Shown here piece by piece: positions 1 to 8,237 of a DNA stretch of 64,000 nucleotides (position 1 is the stretch's first letter; every line of letters starts with the position of its first letter). The translations under genes were made by a program, and so were the position numbers. This stretch comes from Bacillus sp. ISL-55 (GTDB lineage Bacteria > Bacillota > Bacilli > Bacillales > Cytobacillaceae), in the NCBI RefSeq assembly GCF_018613155.1, contig NZ_JAGGQU010000038.1, positions 93,871-157,870 on the forward strand. Direction: 5' to 3'. The notes beneath the pieces were generated by a model. That model saw only the letters and a list, made by a program, of their open reading frames with translations. It did no database searches and was not told the DNA's origin.

Positions 1-179
1 ACTTCCGGGTTAGCAATCAGATATGTAACTCTAACCTTCCCCTCTACATTATGTTTATCAAGTCCTATCCCAATGACATATGCTTTCTCGTCCAGTTCCT
101 TTTGGTCCCAGCACCCTGACAGGCTCAATGTAACTGCTGCCAGGAAGAACACTTTAATCATCTTAGAGTGAAGTTTCAT
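1..179 (-). CDS. Ger(x)C-type spore germination lipoprotein, N-terminal part (cut by window edge)
   Basis: Third subunit (C) of a GerA-type germinant receptor, a lipoprotein held on the outer face of the spore inner membrane. Only the first 59 codons are in the window. They show a basic N-terminus, a hydrophobic stretch, and a lipobox ending LSLSGC followed by WDQKELDE, which is the usual opening of the GerAC/GerBC family. The ATG at 177-179 lies inside the end of the upstream permease gene (17-bp overlap), as expected for a translationally coupled gerAA-AB-AC operon. The rest of the gene lies left of the window. Confidence 0.9.
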   Translation of the reverse strand, partial: MKLHSKMIKVFFLAAVTLSLSGCWDQKELDEKAYVIGIGLDKHNVEGKVRVTYLIANPE

Positions 180-1263
180 TCTTAAAATCCCCCCGAATTT
201 TTGCCACGAACCACATAAATGGCGGAAGAATCATGAAGGCAGGACTCAATAATACAAGTATTTTTTCCCTTACATTATAGAGAGTGATGGATGGAGCGTC
301 AGGTGATAACCCGATTAGCAAAATGATTGTCGCAATCAAAGGAATGAGATATTCAAACTCCTTGATCTTCAGAATCCCTCCCAGCAATGTTGCGATTAGA
401 TATAGATAAAACGAAAAACGGATGAATGTTGCGACCAGCCAAAAAGGGAAAAATAACGTTTCTACATTTGCTAAAAAGCCTATTTGAATAAATCGGATAG
501 TTTCATGAAATGGATAGTTCAGCATTTCAGCAGTTGTGTAGTCAAATAAAACAACAAACGCCACGAGTGCCAGGCTCAGTTCCACTGTAATAAATCCCAG
601 CCCTATGAACGTTCCTTTTTTCATATCCTTATATGAAGAGATGAGCGGCATGATCAGTGCAAGGAAGAAAAAATCGACAAATATTGAAACATTTTTTACA
701 GACGCTTTTGCCACTTCAATTGGCCCTTCACCCCAGAGCGGGAAAAGATAGCCAATTGTTCCTTTCTTAAAAGTAAAAATCAGGGCAATGAACAAAGTGA
801 TCTTAATATATGGCAGCAAAAGCCAGGACACGGTCCCGATCTGTTCTATCCCCCTCTTTGCTCCGTATGTGCAAATAACCATCAATAGGATGTAAAGGAT
901 GGTTGTTGGCGTCTTCGTGAAATACATCGAGCCAATAATGTCCACGTAGGTACCTGAGTCAGCAATGACTGCCGTTGTTCCACCGATTAACAGGCAAATA
1001 GATAAGAGAGTTCCAAAAAACCTGCCAAAAAGATGCAGCAGTATTTCATGCAGGTTTTTTCCTTTATGCGCTGAATACACTTTTATTAACAATATGATAG
1101 GAAGTAATGACAGCATACCAATTAGCAGTGCTGCCATCCAGCCGGCATTTTTTGCATGTTCATAAATGATCGCAGGTGTGTCGTCACTTAATTTGGCCCC
1201 AACGGTCAACGAGATAAGCGCGAAATATTCTTTTATGCCAATTTTCCCCTTATCCTGTTTCAT
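163..1263 (-). CDS. GerAB-type spore germination permease
   Basis: B subunit of a GerA-family germinant receptor, an amino acid permease-like membrane protein of the spore inner membrane. The 366-residue product is hydrophobic along its whole length with about ten membrane segments, the normal size for the family. ATG at 1263 is preceded by TGGAGAATAGGCG. The gene starts 3 nt after the stop of the A subunit and overlaps the C subunit, so the three form one operon. Family knowledge gives the receptor role; which nutrient is sensed cannot be read from sequence. Confidence 0.93.
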   Translation of the reverse strand: MKQDKGKIGIKEYFALISLTVGAKLSDDTPAIIYEHAKNAGWMAALLIGMLSLLPIILLIKVYSAHKGKNLHEILLHLFGRFFGTLLSICLLIGGTTAVIADSGTYVDIIGSMYFTKTPTTILYILLMVICTYGAKRGIEQIGTVSWLLLPYIKITLFIALIFTFKKGTIGYLFPLWGEGPIEVAKASVKNVSIFVDFFFLALIMPLISSYKDMKKGTFIGLGFITVELSLALVAFVVLFDYTTAEMLNYPFHETIRFIQIGFLANVETLFFPFWLVATFIRFSFYLYLIATLLGGILKIKEFEYLIPLIATIILLIGLSPDAPSITLYNVREKILVLLSPAFMILPPFMWFVAKIRGDFKNETSL

Positions 1264-1266
1264 CGC

Positions 1267-2811
1267 CTATTCTCCAGTAGTCTTTTTTTGTAGATCCTTC
1301 GTTTTTAAAAAGCCTGGCCTTAACGTTTCATTTTTTGTTAACCTGCGGAAAATCGTATCCTTCGAGGACTTGTAATTTGGTGACATAGGCGCTAAATACG
1401 GTACGCCAAATGACTTAATCGAAACCATGTAGAATAAGCCTCCAACAAACATTGCAGTCATACCGTAAATTCCCATTAGCGCTGCACCCAGGATAAATAG
1501 AAAACGAGTCAGCCTTACCGCGAAATTCAAACTTAGATCACTGACTGCAAACGAACTTAGTCCTCCGAGTGCGACAACAATAATAACAATCGGACTGATA
1601 ATATTTGCTTCTACGGCTGCCTGTCCAAGGATTAAGGCTCCAACAATCCCGATGGTCGGTCCTATCGGACTGGGAACACGTAACCCGGCTTCCCTGATCA
1701 GCTCGAATGCCAGCTCCATGATCAATATTTCAATCACCGCGGGAAAAGGAACTTTTTCGCGAGATGCAGCAATTGCCAGCAGCAAGTCGGGCGGAATCAT
1801 TTCAGCATGATAAGTGGTGATAGCCACGTAAATTGCTGATGTAAAAATGGTGATGAAAAGGGCAGTCATTCTTAACGCTCTCGTAAAGTTCCCATAAAAA
1901 AACCTAAGATAGTGATCCTCAGGACTATGAAAAAAAGCCCAAAATGTCGCAGGGAGAACGAGACTATCTGGTGAATTATCCATTAACAAGACAATATAGC
2001 CATCTTCTAAAAAAGAGGCTGCCCTGTCAGGCCTCTCTGTCGAAAGAATGCTGGGAAATAATGAATAATTCCGTTCTTCAATGTATTCCTCCAGCAGTGA
2101 AAGATTCTGGATCGAATTCACATCAAGACTGCCCAGCCTTTCTTTGATATTGTCAATCAATTTTTCATTAGCGAGCCCGCGAATGTATAGGACAAAAACA
2201 TCATTATGGGAACGTTGCGAGACTTCCACTGCTTCAACAATAAGGTTTTCGTTCCTGATTTTTTTTCTGAGCAATGAAATGTTGGCTACAGCCTTTTCAT
2301 TGAACGCTTCCTTGGGTCCCTTGATGAGAATCTCACTTTCAGGCTTTTCAATTGCCCTGCTTTGAAAATCAGGACAATCCATAATGTATGCCTTAGGTTC
2401 TCCATCCAGTATGAGGAGCGCATTTCCTTTGTTAATATCCTTGACTGCATCCTTGTATAAGGTGATTTCATGTACCATTTGGATAGCAACTATATCCTTC
2501 ACCTTTTTATCAGAAGCTGTATTTTCCGTTAATGGCTTCAGGATATTTTCTTCTATACTTTTAACATCCGTGATGGTGCTAATAAACAATAAAGCTGCCT
2601 GCTTCTTTAACCCTTCAAGGTACAATTCTCGCAATTTAATATCTTTATTATCAGGAATGCTGTAAAGCTGCTTTAATATTGATAGATTTTCCTGGAGATT
2701 CCTGCTGAATCCCTTTTCCTTAAGGGATGTCTGCTCTCCCTCCAGCTTATCCACTGAGAGAGAGGCTTGTTTTTGCTGTTTCTTGAATAACGTAAGCATT
2801 TCCTTTAACAT
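1267..2811 (-). CDS. GerAA-type spore germination receptor subunit A
   Basis: A subunit of the germinant receptor. The first 250 or so residues form the soluble N-terminal domain, followed by a membrane domain with about five to six hydrophobic segments and the family-typical IGPTIGIVGALILGQAAVEA stretch around residue 390. The product is 514 residues, normal for the family. ATG at 2811 is chosen over GTG at 2814 on spacing from GGGAGAAG. First gene of the ger operon. A forespore (sigma-G) promoter is expected from other species, but I could not identify a convincing one upstream. Confidence 0.93.
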   Translation of the reverse strand: MLKEMLTLFKKQQKQASLSVDKLEGEQTSLKEKGFSRNLQENLSILKQLYSIPDNKDIKLRELYLEGLKKQAALLFISTITDVKSIEENILKPLTENTASDKKVKDIVAIQMVHEITLYKDAVKDINKGNALLILDGEPKAYIMDCPDFQSRAIEKPESEILIKGPKEAFNEKAVANISLLRKKIRNENLIVEAVEVSQRSHNDVFVLYIRGLANEKLIDNIKERLGSLDVNSIQNLSLLEEYIEERNYSLFPSILSTERPDRAASFLEDGYIVLLMDNSPDSLVLPATFWAFFHSPEDHYLRFFYGNFTRALRMTALFITIFTSAIYVAITTYHAEMIPPDLLLAIAASREKVPFPAVIEILIMELAFELIREAGLRVPSPIGPTIGIVGALILGQAAVEANIISPIVIIVVALGGLSSFAVSDLSLNFAVRLTRFLFILGAALMGIYGMTAMFVGGLFYMVSIKSFGVPYLAPMSPNYKSSKDTIFRRLTKNETLRPGFLKTKDLQKKTTGE

Positions 2812-2896
2812 CACGAATCTTCTCCCTGCAAGCGTGGATACTATTTCCTTATCTTAACTTTTACTAACCTGCTATGTTTTATGAGTTTTAAGCATG

Positions 2897-2922
2897 AAAA
2901 AAACTCAGGAAAGTTCCTGAGT
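2897..2922 (-). terminator. Intrinsic terminator after DedA gene
   Basis: A 9-bp stem (ACTCAGGAA with its complement, 2-nt loop) is followed on the minus strand by seven T residues. Confidence 0.85.
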
Positions 2923-2932
2923 TCGTTATTCC

Positions 2933-3517
2933 TTATATTCGTTTACGTGCCGCAAGTAAATAAACAGCTCCTGCACCCAATGCAATGATACTTACAGGTA
3001 TTATGAAAGGTTGGGCCACTTCCTTGATGCCTGACCAATTTTCGCCGAGGACAATGCCAAGATAGAGGAAAAAAATTGTCCACGGAACCATTGCCGCTAT
3101 TGTATACAGTGTAAATTTGAGCGCTGACATTCGGGCAATTCCCGCAGGAATAGATATGGCATGCCTGACTACCGGGATGAACCTTGCAGAAAAAATCACT
3201 CCAGGTCCATATTGCTTGAACCATCTTTCAGAAACATCCAGATGGTGCTGGTTAATCAGGAGGTACTTCCCATATTTCTCCAGCATCGGGCGGCCGCCAA
3301 AATAACCAAGCCAGTACAGGAACAGCTGCGCGATCGTCCCGCCGATGGTTCCGGCAACCACGGCCCCTGCAAAACCAATGCTTCCTTCAGAAATCATATA
3401 TCCCCCATACCCAAGGACGATTTCACTCGGGATGACCTCAAGCATCAATCCGAGGGCTATCCCTATGTACCCAAGACTCGACAGCCAGTCCAAAACAGTC
3501 ATAATAAATTCTTGCAT
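2933..3517 (-). CDS. DedA-family membrane protein
   Basis: DedA/VTT-domain integral membrane protein, a family linked to lipid carrier (undecaprenyl phosphate) or phospholipid translocation and membrane homeostasis. The 194-residue product carries the family hallmarks: E-x-I-L-G-Y-G-G near the N-terminus, a G-GTIAQ segment, and the FSARFIPVVRHAISIPAG motif around residue 120. ATG at 3517 is preferred because GGAGTGG lies 5 nt upstream; an in-frame codon at 3541 lacks a site. It stands alone with its own terminator. A second DedA paralogue lies at 36334. Confidence 0.88.
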   Translation of the reverse strand: MQEFIMTVLDWLSSLGYIGIALGLMLEVIPSEIVLGYGGYMISEGSIGFAGAVVAGTIGGTIAQLFLYWLGYFGGRPMLEKYGKYLLINQHHLDVSERWFKQYGPGVIFSARFIPVVRHAISIPAGIARMSALKFTLYTIAAMVPWTIFFLYLGIVLGENWSGIKEVAQPFIIPVSIIALGAGAVYLLAARKRI

Positions 3518-3590
3518 ATATACCACTCCAATTCCTGGCACTCTTTAAAATATATTTATGAATGTCCAAGTTTATCTCTCTTTTAGTAAG

Positions 3591-3675
3591 AAAAGTGTAA
3601 GCGCCTTGGTCAGACCCGACAAACGCTGGAGTGCCGACCGAAGCGACTCGATGGGCTAGACGCTGGAGCTAGACA
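3591..3675 (+). repeat. Dispersed intergenic repeat (GCGCCTTGG...GGCGCTGGAGCT family), short copy
   Basis: Opens with GTAAGCGCCTTGGTCAGAC and closes with GACTCGATGGGCTAGACGC. The same start and end motifs recur at about 27.3, 27.7, 46.5, 49.7, 59.6 and 60.6-60.9 kb. It lies in the gap between the DedA gene and the small membrane protein gene and does not encode a protein. Confidence 0.75.
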
Positions 3676-3715
3676 ATTCTCGAAGTGAAAATTTATACTT
3701 ATTTATCTTACAAGA

Positions 3716-3745
3716 AAAAGAACCTGCCGTTAGACAGGTTCTTTT
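3716..3745 (-). terminator. Intrinsic terminator after small membrane protein gene
   Basis: An 11-bp stem (AAAAGAACCTG with complement, 8-nt loop); on the minus strand the second arm runs into a T-rich tract. Confidence 0.8.
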
Positions 3746-3756
3746 AAAAGGAAGCG

Positions 3757-3960
3757 TCAGCCACGCCAGCCTCCTCTGAATAATACCCTCAGTCCAATAA
3801 ATATGATAACAACTGCGAAGAGCACGATGACAATAACGCCGATAATTGCAAAGAGACCTCCCGAAAGGGTCAGGAGCATCGGTCCGAATTTCATTAATAC
3901 CCAGCCTGCAAGCATGCAAGCAACGAAAAGAAGCACATTGGATCCCCAGTTGAACGACAT
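3757..3960 (-). CDS. Small two-segment membrane protein
   Basis: A 67-residue hydrophobic protein with two predicted membrane segments (about residues 8-28 and 33-58) and a basic GLRVLFRGGWRG tail. I do not recognise the family. An AGGAGG-like site lies at the normal distance from the ATG, and a terminator follows, so it is likely a genuine single-gene unit. It is transcribed divergently from the K+ channel gene. Confidence 0.7.
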   Translation of the reverse strand: MSFNWGSNVLLFVACMLAGWVLMKFGPMLLTLSGGLFAIIGVIVIVLFAVVIIFIGLRVLFRGGWRG

Positions 3961-4170
3961 ATAATAATCCCTCCTTTACTTCCCAAGATATGTGTATACC
4001 GCAATTTGGGTACGGGCTAGTGAACTATTATTGAATTTTTTGTGTAAAAAAGAATCTGCTCGACGAAAATAGAATTACATAAATTTGGTTAATTCTGTTT
4101 TTAAAGGCAAAAACAAGGGAAAAGTAATTATTGTTTTCATACATAAAGCAAGAAAAAAGAGAGGGGGACT

Positions 4171-5166
4171 ATGATGACTAGTCATCTATATATGCGTTTT
4201 GTAAAACTTCCGATTTTGTTGAGGATCCTGATGATTGCCGCTATGATGATTACTCTGTTTGGCGTCATCATTCATTATGTTGAGCCAAAAAGCTTTCCAA
4301 CAATTTTTGATGGGGTCTGGTGGGCGATCATTACTGCATCAACAGTAGGGTTCGGAGATTATTATCCCGTATCTACATGGGGACGAATAACGGCAATACT
4401 TCTCCTGCTGATTGGCACAGGATTTTTATCGTCCTATTTTATCCACCTTTCAGCAGCAACTGTTACCAAACAAAATGCATATGCAGAGGGGAAAGTAGGT
4501 TTTAAAGGCAAAGATCAGATTATCATTATCGGGTGGAATGAAAGGTCTCGTTCGGTTCTCAGGTCTCTCATAGAATCTGATGAAAAAATCATATTAGTGG
4601 ATGATTCCTTGGGGTCTAATCCTATTAAGGATGACAATGTTCACTTCATCAGGGGGAGGGCGAACAAGGATGAAACTTTACTGGATGCCGGCATCTCAAC
4701 AGCCAGAAAAGTAATTATTACATCCGACCAGAACCTTGATGAGCTTCAAGCCGATATGAATACGATTCTCACGCTTCTCGCGATCAAAGGCTTAAACCCG
4801 GACATCCGGTGCATCGCAGAAATCCAAACCACCGAACAGATCAATAATGCGAGAAGAGCCGGAGCAGATGAACTAATACCTGCTAATGCTTTGACTAGCG
4901 CCGTACTATTAAACAGCATCGCTTCTGCGGAAGTTGTGAACCCTTTGCTGGATTTACTAGGGGAATTAAACGGGAAGCGCTTGTCTTATATTGAACCGGA
5001 AGCTTCTCTTATTGATAAAAACTTTCAGGAAGCAAGCAGCTTTCTGCTGAAAGAGCGCAATATTATATTGATTGGAAGCAAAAGAGGGGATGACATTATC
5101 GTCAACCCCAAAAACAATATTAAAATTAAATACGATGATCAGCTGCTTGCGATTTCCAATGATTAA
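4171..5166 (+). CDS. yugO: Two-segment K+ channel with RCK/TrkA-N domain (YugO type)
   Basis: Potassium channel subunit. Residues 15-100 hold two membrane helices around a pore loop with the selectivity filter TVGFGD. From about residue 112 a cytoplasmic RCK (TrkA-N, Rossmann) domain begins with QIIIIGWNERS and an aspartate pair at the end of strand 2 (VDDS), followed by a C-terminal regulatory region. Length (331) and neighbours (yugN, pgi) match B. subtilis YugO, which conducts K+ in biofilm electrical signalling. Unlike B. subtilis, no mstX-like gene lies directly upstream: the 210 bp before the ATG show no good reading frame. The stop overlaps the convergent yugN stop by 4 bp. Confidence 0.9.
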   Translation: MMTSHLYMRFVKLPILLRILMIAAMMITLFGVIIHYVEPKSFPTIFDGVWWAIITASTVGFGDYYPVSTWGRITAILLLLIGTGFLSSYFIHLSAATVTKQNAYAEGKVGFKGKDQIIIIGWNERSRSVLRSLIESDEKIILVDDSLGSNPIKDDNVHFIRGRANKDETLLDAGISTARKVIITSDQNLDELQADMNTILTLLAIKGLNPDIRCIAEIQTTEQINNARRAGADELIPANALTSAVLLNSIASAEVVNPLLDLLGELNGKRLSYIEPEASLIDKNFQEASSFLLKERNIILIGSKRGDDIIVNPKNNIKIKYDDQLLAISND

Positions 5167-5567
5167 TGAAGCAAAGCAGATTCTACTTCTCGGACAAGCG
5201 ACTTTCCGACTTCGATGTATTTTTCCGGAAAGCTCGCATCCTTGTCCACAGGCTCCTGAAATTGATTGAATGAAGCGCTGGCATTCCCAATCTCCGCATG
5301 GTCATCGATGCCTCGCTGATATTTATGCGAGAGAAGGAATGGGCGCTCTAAACTAACTGTGCAGCCTTTGGAATCGAGTTGGCCGTCAATCGCCTTAAAT
5401 GGCAGACGCAAAAATTGATAACCCACTTCATCATCAATTTTATAATCAAAAGCACCATGATCATAATCCCAGTTACCCCCGATGGAATATCCCAAAGGTT
5501 TAAGCAGCTGCTCCAGTTTAAATAAATCGAAATGTTTGCCCTCAAGCTCAGATTGTATCTCAATCAA
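5163..5567 (-). CDS. yugN: YugN-like protein
   Basis: YugN-family protein of unknown function, about 134 residues. It keeps the conserved GYSIGGNWDYDHGAFDYKID block and a C-terminal helical region. I place the start at TTG 5567 because AAAGGCGG lies 8 nt upstream; the in-frame ATG at 5591 has no ribosome binding site. It is convergent with yugO and overlaps its stop codon. Its position between yugO and pgi is as in B. subtilis. Confidence 0.82.
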   Translation of the reverse strand: MIEIQSELEGKHFDLFKLEQLLKPLGYSIGGNWDYDHGAFDYKIDDEVGYQFLRLPFKAIDGQLDSKGCTVSLERPFLLSHKYQRGIDDHAEIGNASASFNQFQEPVDKDASFPEKYIEVGKSLVREVESALLH

Positions 5568-5698
5568 TGGTCGTTCCGCCTTTCCATTCATTTTCGCTTA
5601 GTTTTAACCAAAAGAGGTATTTTAATGAGTGGTGTACGATCCGATTAGCTTGGAAACCTTCTTTAAACCGGTGTTCGTTGCTGTTGTATTACGTTTAT

Positions 5699-5836
5699 TG
5701 GCGAAAATCAATTTTTATTAGCGGTTTTCACAATTTTATTGGCGATTATTTATTTTTATTGGCGATTTTCACAACTTTATTGGCGATTTTCAAAATTTAT
5801 TGGCGAACTGGAAATTTCGTGCGATTTTTTCCAATT
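5699..5836 (+). repeat. 20-21-bp direct-repeat array with 31-nt terminal hairpin (copy 1)
   Basis: Six units built on TTTATTGGCGATTTTCA start every 20-21 bp (GGCG or AGCG at 5700, 5720, 5741, 5761, 5782, 5802). The array ends in a 31-nt inverted repeat (5806-5836) opening AACTGGAAATTTCGT and closing TTTCCAATT. It lies between the yugN start and the pgi terminator. Related copies are at 22021 and 52292. Confidence 0.85.
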
Positions 5837-5856
5837 TTAAAAGAAGCAATTCATAC

Positions 5857-5891
5857 AAAAGGAGCACCCGCTAATATAGGGTGCTCCTTTT
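5857..5891 (-). terminator. Intrinsic terminator after pgi
   Basis: A 13-bp perfect stem (AAAAGGAGCACCC and complement) with a 9-nt loop, directly after the pgi stop. Confidence 0.88.
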
Positions 5892-5896
5892 CACCA

Positions 5897-7246
5897 TTAT
5901 TTAAGTCGTTTTTCCAATTCTGCTTTCTTTTCTTCGAAGCCTGGTTTTCCAAGCAATGCGAACATGTTCACTTTGTAAGCTTCTACGCCTGGCTGGTCGA
6001 ATGGATTCACGCCGAGCAGGTAGCCGCTCATTGCGCAGGCTTTTTCAAAGAAGTATACAAGGTAACCGAATGTATACTCATCAAGCTGAGGGATTGTCAA
6101 AACAAGGTTCGGTACGTCGCCATCAGTATGGGCAAGCATTGTTCCTTCGAACGCTTTGTTGTTGACGAAGTCAACCGTCTTGCCAGCTAGATAGTTCAAG
6201 CCGTCAAGGTCGCTTGCAGCTTCTTCAATTGTCATTTCATGGCGAGGTTTCTCGACTTTGATGATTGTTTCGAACAAGTCACGGCGGCCTTCCTGCACAT
6301 ATTGACCAAGTGAGTGTAGGTCAGTCGAGAAGTTCGCTGAAGAAGGATAGATTCCCTTCTGGTCTTTTCCTTCGCTTTCGCCGAATAGCTGCTTCCACCA
6401 CTCAGAGAAGTACTGAAGAGATGGCTCATAGTTGATCAGCATTTCAATTGTTTTACCTTTGTTGTAAAGCGCGTTACGGACTGCAGCGTACTGGTAAGCA
6501 GGATTTTCTTCAAGCTCTGAATTTCCGAAATCCTCTCTTGCCTGTGCTGCACCCTTCATCATCGCTTCGATATCTGAACCGCTGACAGCGATTGGCAGCA
6601 AGCCTACAGCCGTCAATACAGAATAACGTCCACCTATATCATCAGCAATCACGAATGATTCATAGCCTTCTTCGTCAGCAAGTGTTTTCAATGCACCGCG
6701 AGCTTTATCCGTTGTTGCATAAATGCGTTTGCGGGCTTCTTCCACTCCATACTTCTCTTCAAGAAGCTTGCGGAAAATACGGAATGCGATTGCAGGCTCC
6801 GTCGTTGTTCCAGACTTAGAGATGACATTGATCGAGAAATCTTTTCCATCCAAAAGATCCATCACATCTGTCATATAAGATGAGCTGATGTTGTTGCCGA
6901 TAAAGATAATTTGCGGTGTCTTGCGCTTTTCTTTTGGAAGAGCGTTATAGAAGCTGTGCTGTAAAAATTCAAGCGCAGCACGTGCACCAAGATAAGAGCC
7001 GCCAATCCCGACAACAAGCAGGACATCAGAATCACTCTTAATCTTTTCCGCAGATTTCTGGATGCGTGCAAATTCTTCTTTATCATAGTCTACAGGCAGA
7101 TCGATCCAGCCTAAAAAGTCGCTGCCTGCACCAGTCTTTTCATGTAATGAATGATGTGCTACTTTTACAAAATCCCTTAAGTATGTAACTTCGTGTTCAC
7201 CAAAAAAGCTTAACGCCTTTGAGTAATCAAAACGAACATGTGTCAT
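5897..7246 (-). CDS. pgi: Glucose-6-phosphate isomerase
   Basis: Interconverts glucose 6-phosphate and fructose 6-phosphate in glycolysis and gluconeogenesis; cytosolic. The 449-residue length is typical of the short Gram-positive form. Visible signatures include [11 protein letters not shown] (about residue 80), [10 protein letters not shown] (about 145) with the phosphate-binding serine and threonines, and [10 protein letters not shown] (about 287) with the catalytic glutamate. ATG at 7246 follows GGAGGATCAGAC. It sits in the conserved yugN-pgi-yugJ neighbourhood and has its own terminator. Confidence 0.97.
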   Translation of the reverse strand: MTHVRFDYSKALSFFGEHEVTYLRDFVKVAHHSLHEKTGAGSDFLGWIDLPVDYDKEEFARIQKSAEKIKSDSDVLLVVGIGGSYLGARAALEFLQHSFYNALPKEKRKTPQIIFIGNNISSSYMTDVMDLLDGKDFSINVISKSGTTTEPAIAFRIFRKLLEEKYGVEEARKRIYATTDKARGALKTLADEEGYESFVIADDIGGRYSVLTAVGLLPIAVSGSDIEAMMKGAAQAREDFGNSELEENPAYQYAAVRNALYNKGKTIEMLINYEPSLQYFSEWWKQLFGESEGKDQKGIYPSSANFSTDLHSLGQYVQEGRRDLFETIIKVEKPRHEMTIEEAASDLDGLNYLAGKTVDFVNNKAFEGTMLAHTDGDVPNLVLTIPQLDEYTFGYLVYFFEKACAMSGYLLGVNPFDQPGVEAYKVNMFALLGKPGFEEKKAELEKRLK

Positions 7247-7328
7247 GTCTGATCCTCCATTATTTTATATTCTCTATCACTTTAACCAAATGAAAGTCAA
7301 TAATCAAGAAACACCCCCAAATGTAAGC

Positions 7329-7390
7329 GTGCCCAATTGTGAAATTTTAAGTAAACTTATTAAAAAGTTTAGTTCATCACGATTGGGCAC
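7329..7390. repeat. Long inverted repeat between pgi and the sortase gene
   Basis: GTGCCCAATTGTGA at 7329 pairs with TCACGATTGGGCAC at 7377-7390 (14 bp, one wobble). Nested inside is a second stem, TAAACTT with AAGTTTA. TTTTATTG follows on the plus strand. It could be a bidirectional terminator or a mobile-element remnant; I cannot decide. The rest of 7247-7498 shows nothing else clear. Confidence 0.5.
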
Positions 7391-7498
7391 TTTTATTGTT
7401 CTTCTTTCCAATGTATAAGAGACCGATTGCGTGCCTAAAAAATTAGTTGCTCTTTTACCCCTTACCCTCACTTCTAGGGCAAAAACACGAGAGTACCC

Positions 7499-8182
7499 TT
7501 AAGGTTTCAGTTTTGCTTTGACAATCAGCCTGTGTGTTGCTGTATCAATTGGGGTGCAAGTTATAAGGGTGAGCACCTTTTCATCCTTACTCCCTCTAAG
7601 GACAGAAGTTTCGCGCGGTTCCACAACTAACGTTTCGTATACTTCATATTGATAGGTGTTGTTTTTATCCCTTACCGTGACGGTATCCCCTTTGCTTATT
7701 TCATCGAGCCGGTTGAACATACTTCCATAGGCCCGGTTCCGGTGGGCGGCAATGGCATTGTTCCCTGGCATTCCCGGAGCCGGTGTTCCTTCAAGCAGAC
7801 CAGCTCCTTTATCCAAATTCGCATCAGATGCACCATTTAATATAGGCAGCTTCACGCCAATCTTGTCTATTTCAATGACACCGACCATGCCGGCGGACCG
7901 TTTCTGTTTTGTCTCCTTTTGATTTTCGGCCGGTAGCTTTTCAGCCTCTTGTTTTTCAGCTGGCGGAACTTCATCCACACTGCTCTCTGCCTGTGTTTCA
8001 ATACTGAATACATCCTCAAGCTTCCTTAGACTCTCTGCAGCCACCATATTCTTCTGACTGCTGTCCTCCCATGTTTCAATCATTTTCTCCTGATTGTAGG
8101 AAGTGTAATAATCTTTTGCAGCTGGATAAAAGAAGATCGACAGACCAGCAAGAATCATTAATAACGACAATACTTTTCTCAT
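7499..8182 (-). CDS. Sortase (class D-like transpeptidase)
   Basis: Cysteine transpeptidase that links LPXTG proteins to the cell wall. The 227-residue product has an N-terminal membrane anchor (about residues 4-22), a linker rich in Glu and Lys, and a sortase domain from about residue 95. Catalytic residues are visible: His147 in AIAAHRNR, Cys209 in TLITCTP and Arg218 in THRLIV. It has no C-terminal membrane helix, which argues for class D or A rather than pilin-type class C. ATG at 8182 follows GAGGTGAAGTT. It lies directly downstream of an LPXTG substrate gene on the same strand, so that protein is its likely partner. Confidence 0.88.
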   Translation of the reverse strand: MRKVLSLLMILAGLSIFFYPAAKDYYTSYNQEKMIETWEDSSQKNMVAAESLRKLEDVFSIETQAESSVDEVPPAEKQEAEKLPAENQKETKQKRSAGMVGVIEIDKIGVKLPILNGASDANLDKGAGLLEGTPAPGMPGNNAIAAHRNRAYGSMFNRLDEISKGDTVTVRDKNNTYQYEVYETLVVEPRETSVLRGSKDEKVLTLITCTPIDTATHRLIVKAKLKP

Positions 8183-8207
8183 AACTTCACCTCGTATAAA
8201 AATAAAA

Positions 8208-8227
8208 GAGGGGAATCGCTTCCCCTC
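8208..8227 (-). terminator. Hairpin between the LPXTG gene and the sortase gene
   Basis: An 8-bp stem GAGGGGAA/TTCCCCTC with a 4-nt loop is followed on the minus strand by TTTTATTTTTA. It sits between the two genes, so it probably lowers sortase transcription relative to its substrate. Confidence 0.65.
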
Positions 8228-8237
8228 CACCTCAAGT

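Noticed and set aside
5567..6190. 207-residue plus-strand open frame over the 5.7-kb repeats and the pgi 3' end
   Set aside because: It runs antisense through pgi and the 20-bp repeats, without a ribosome binding site.
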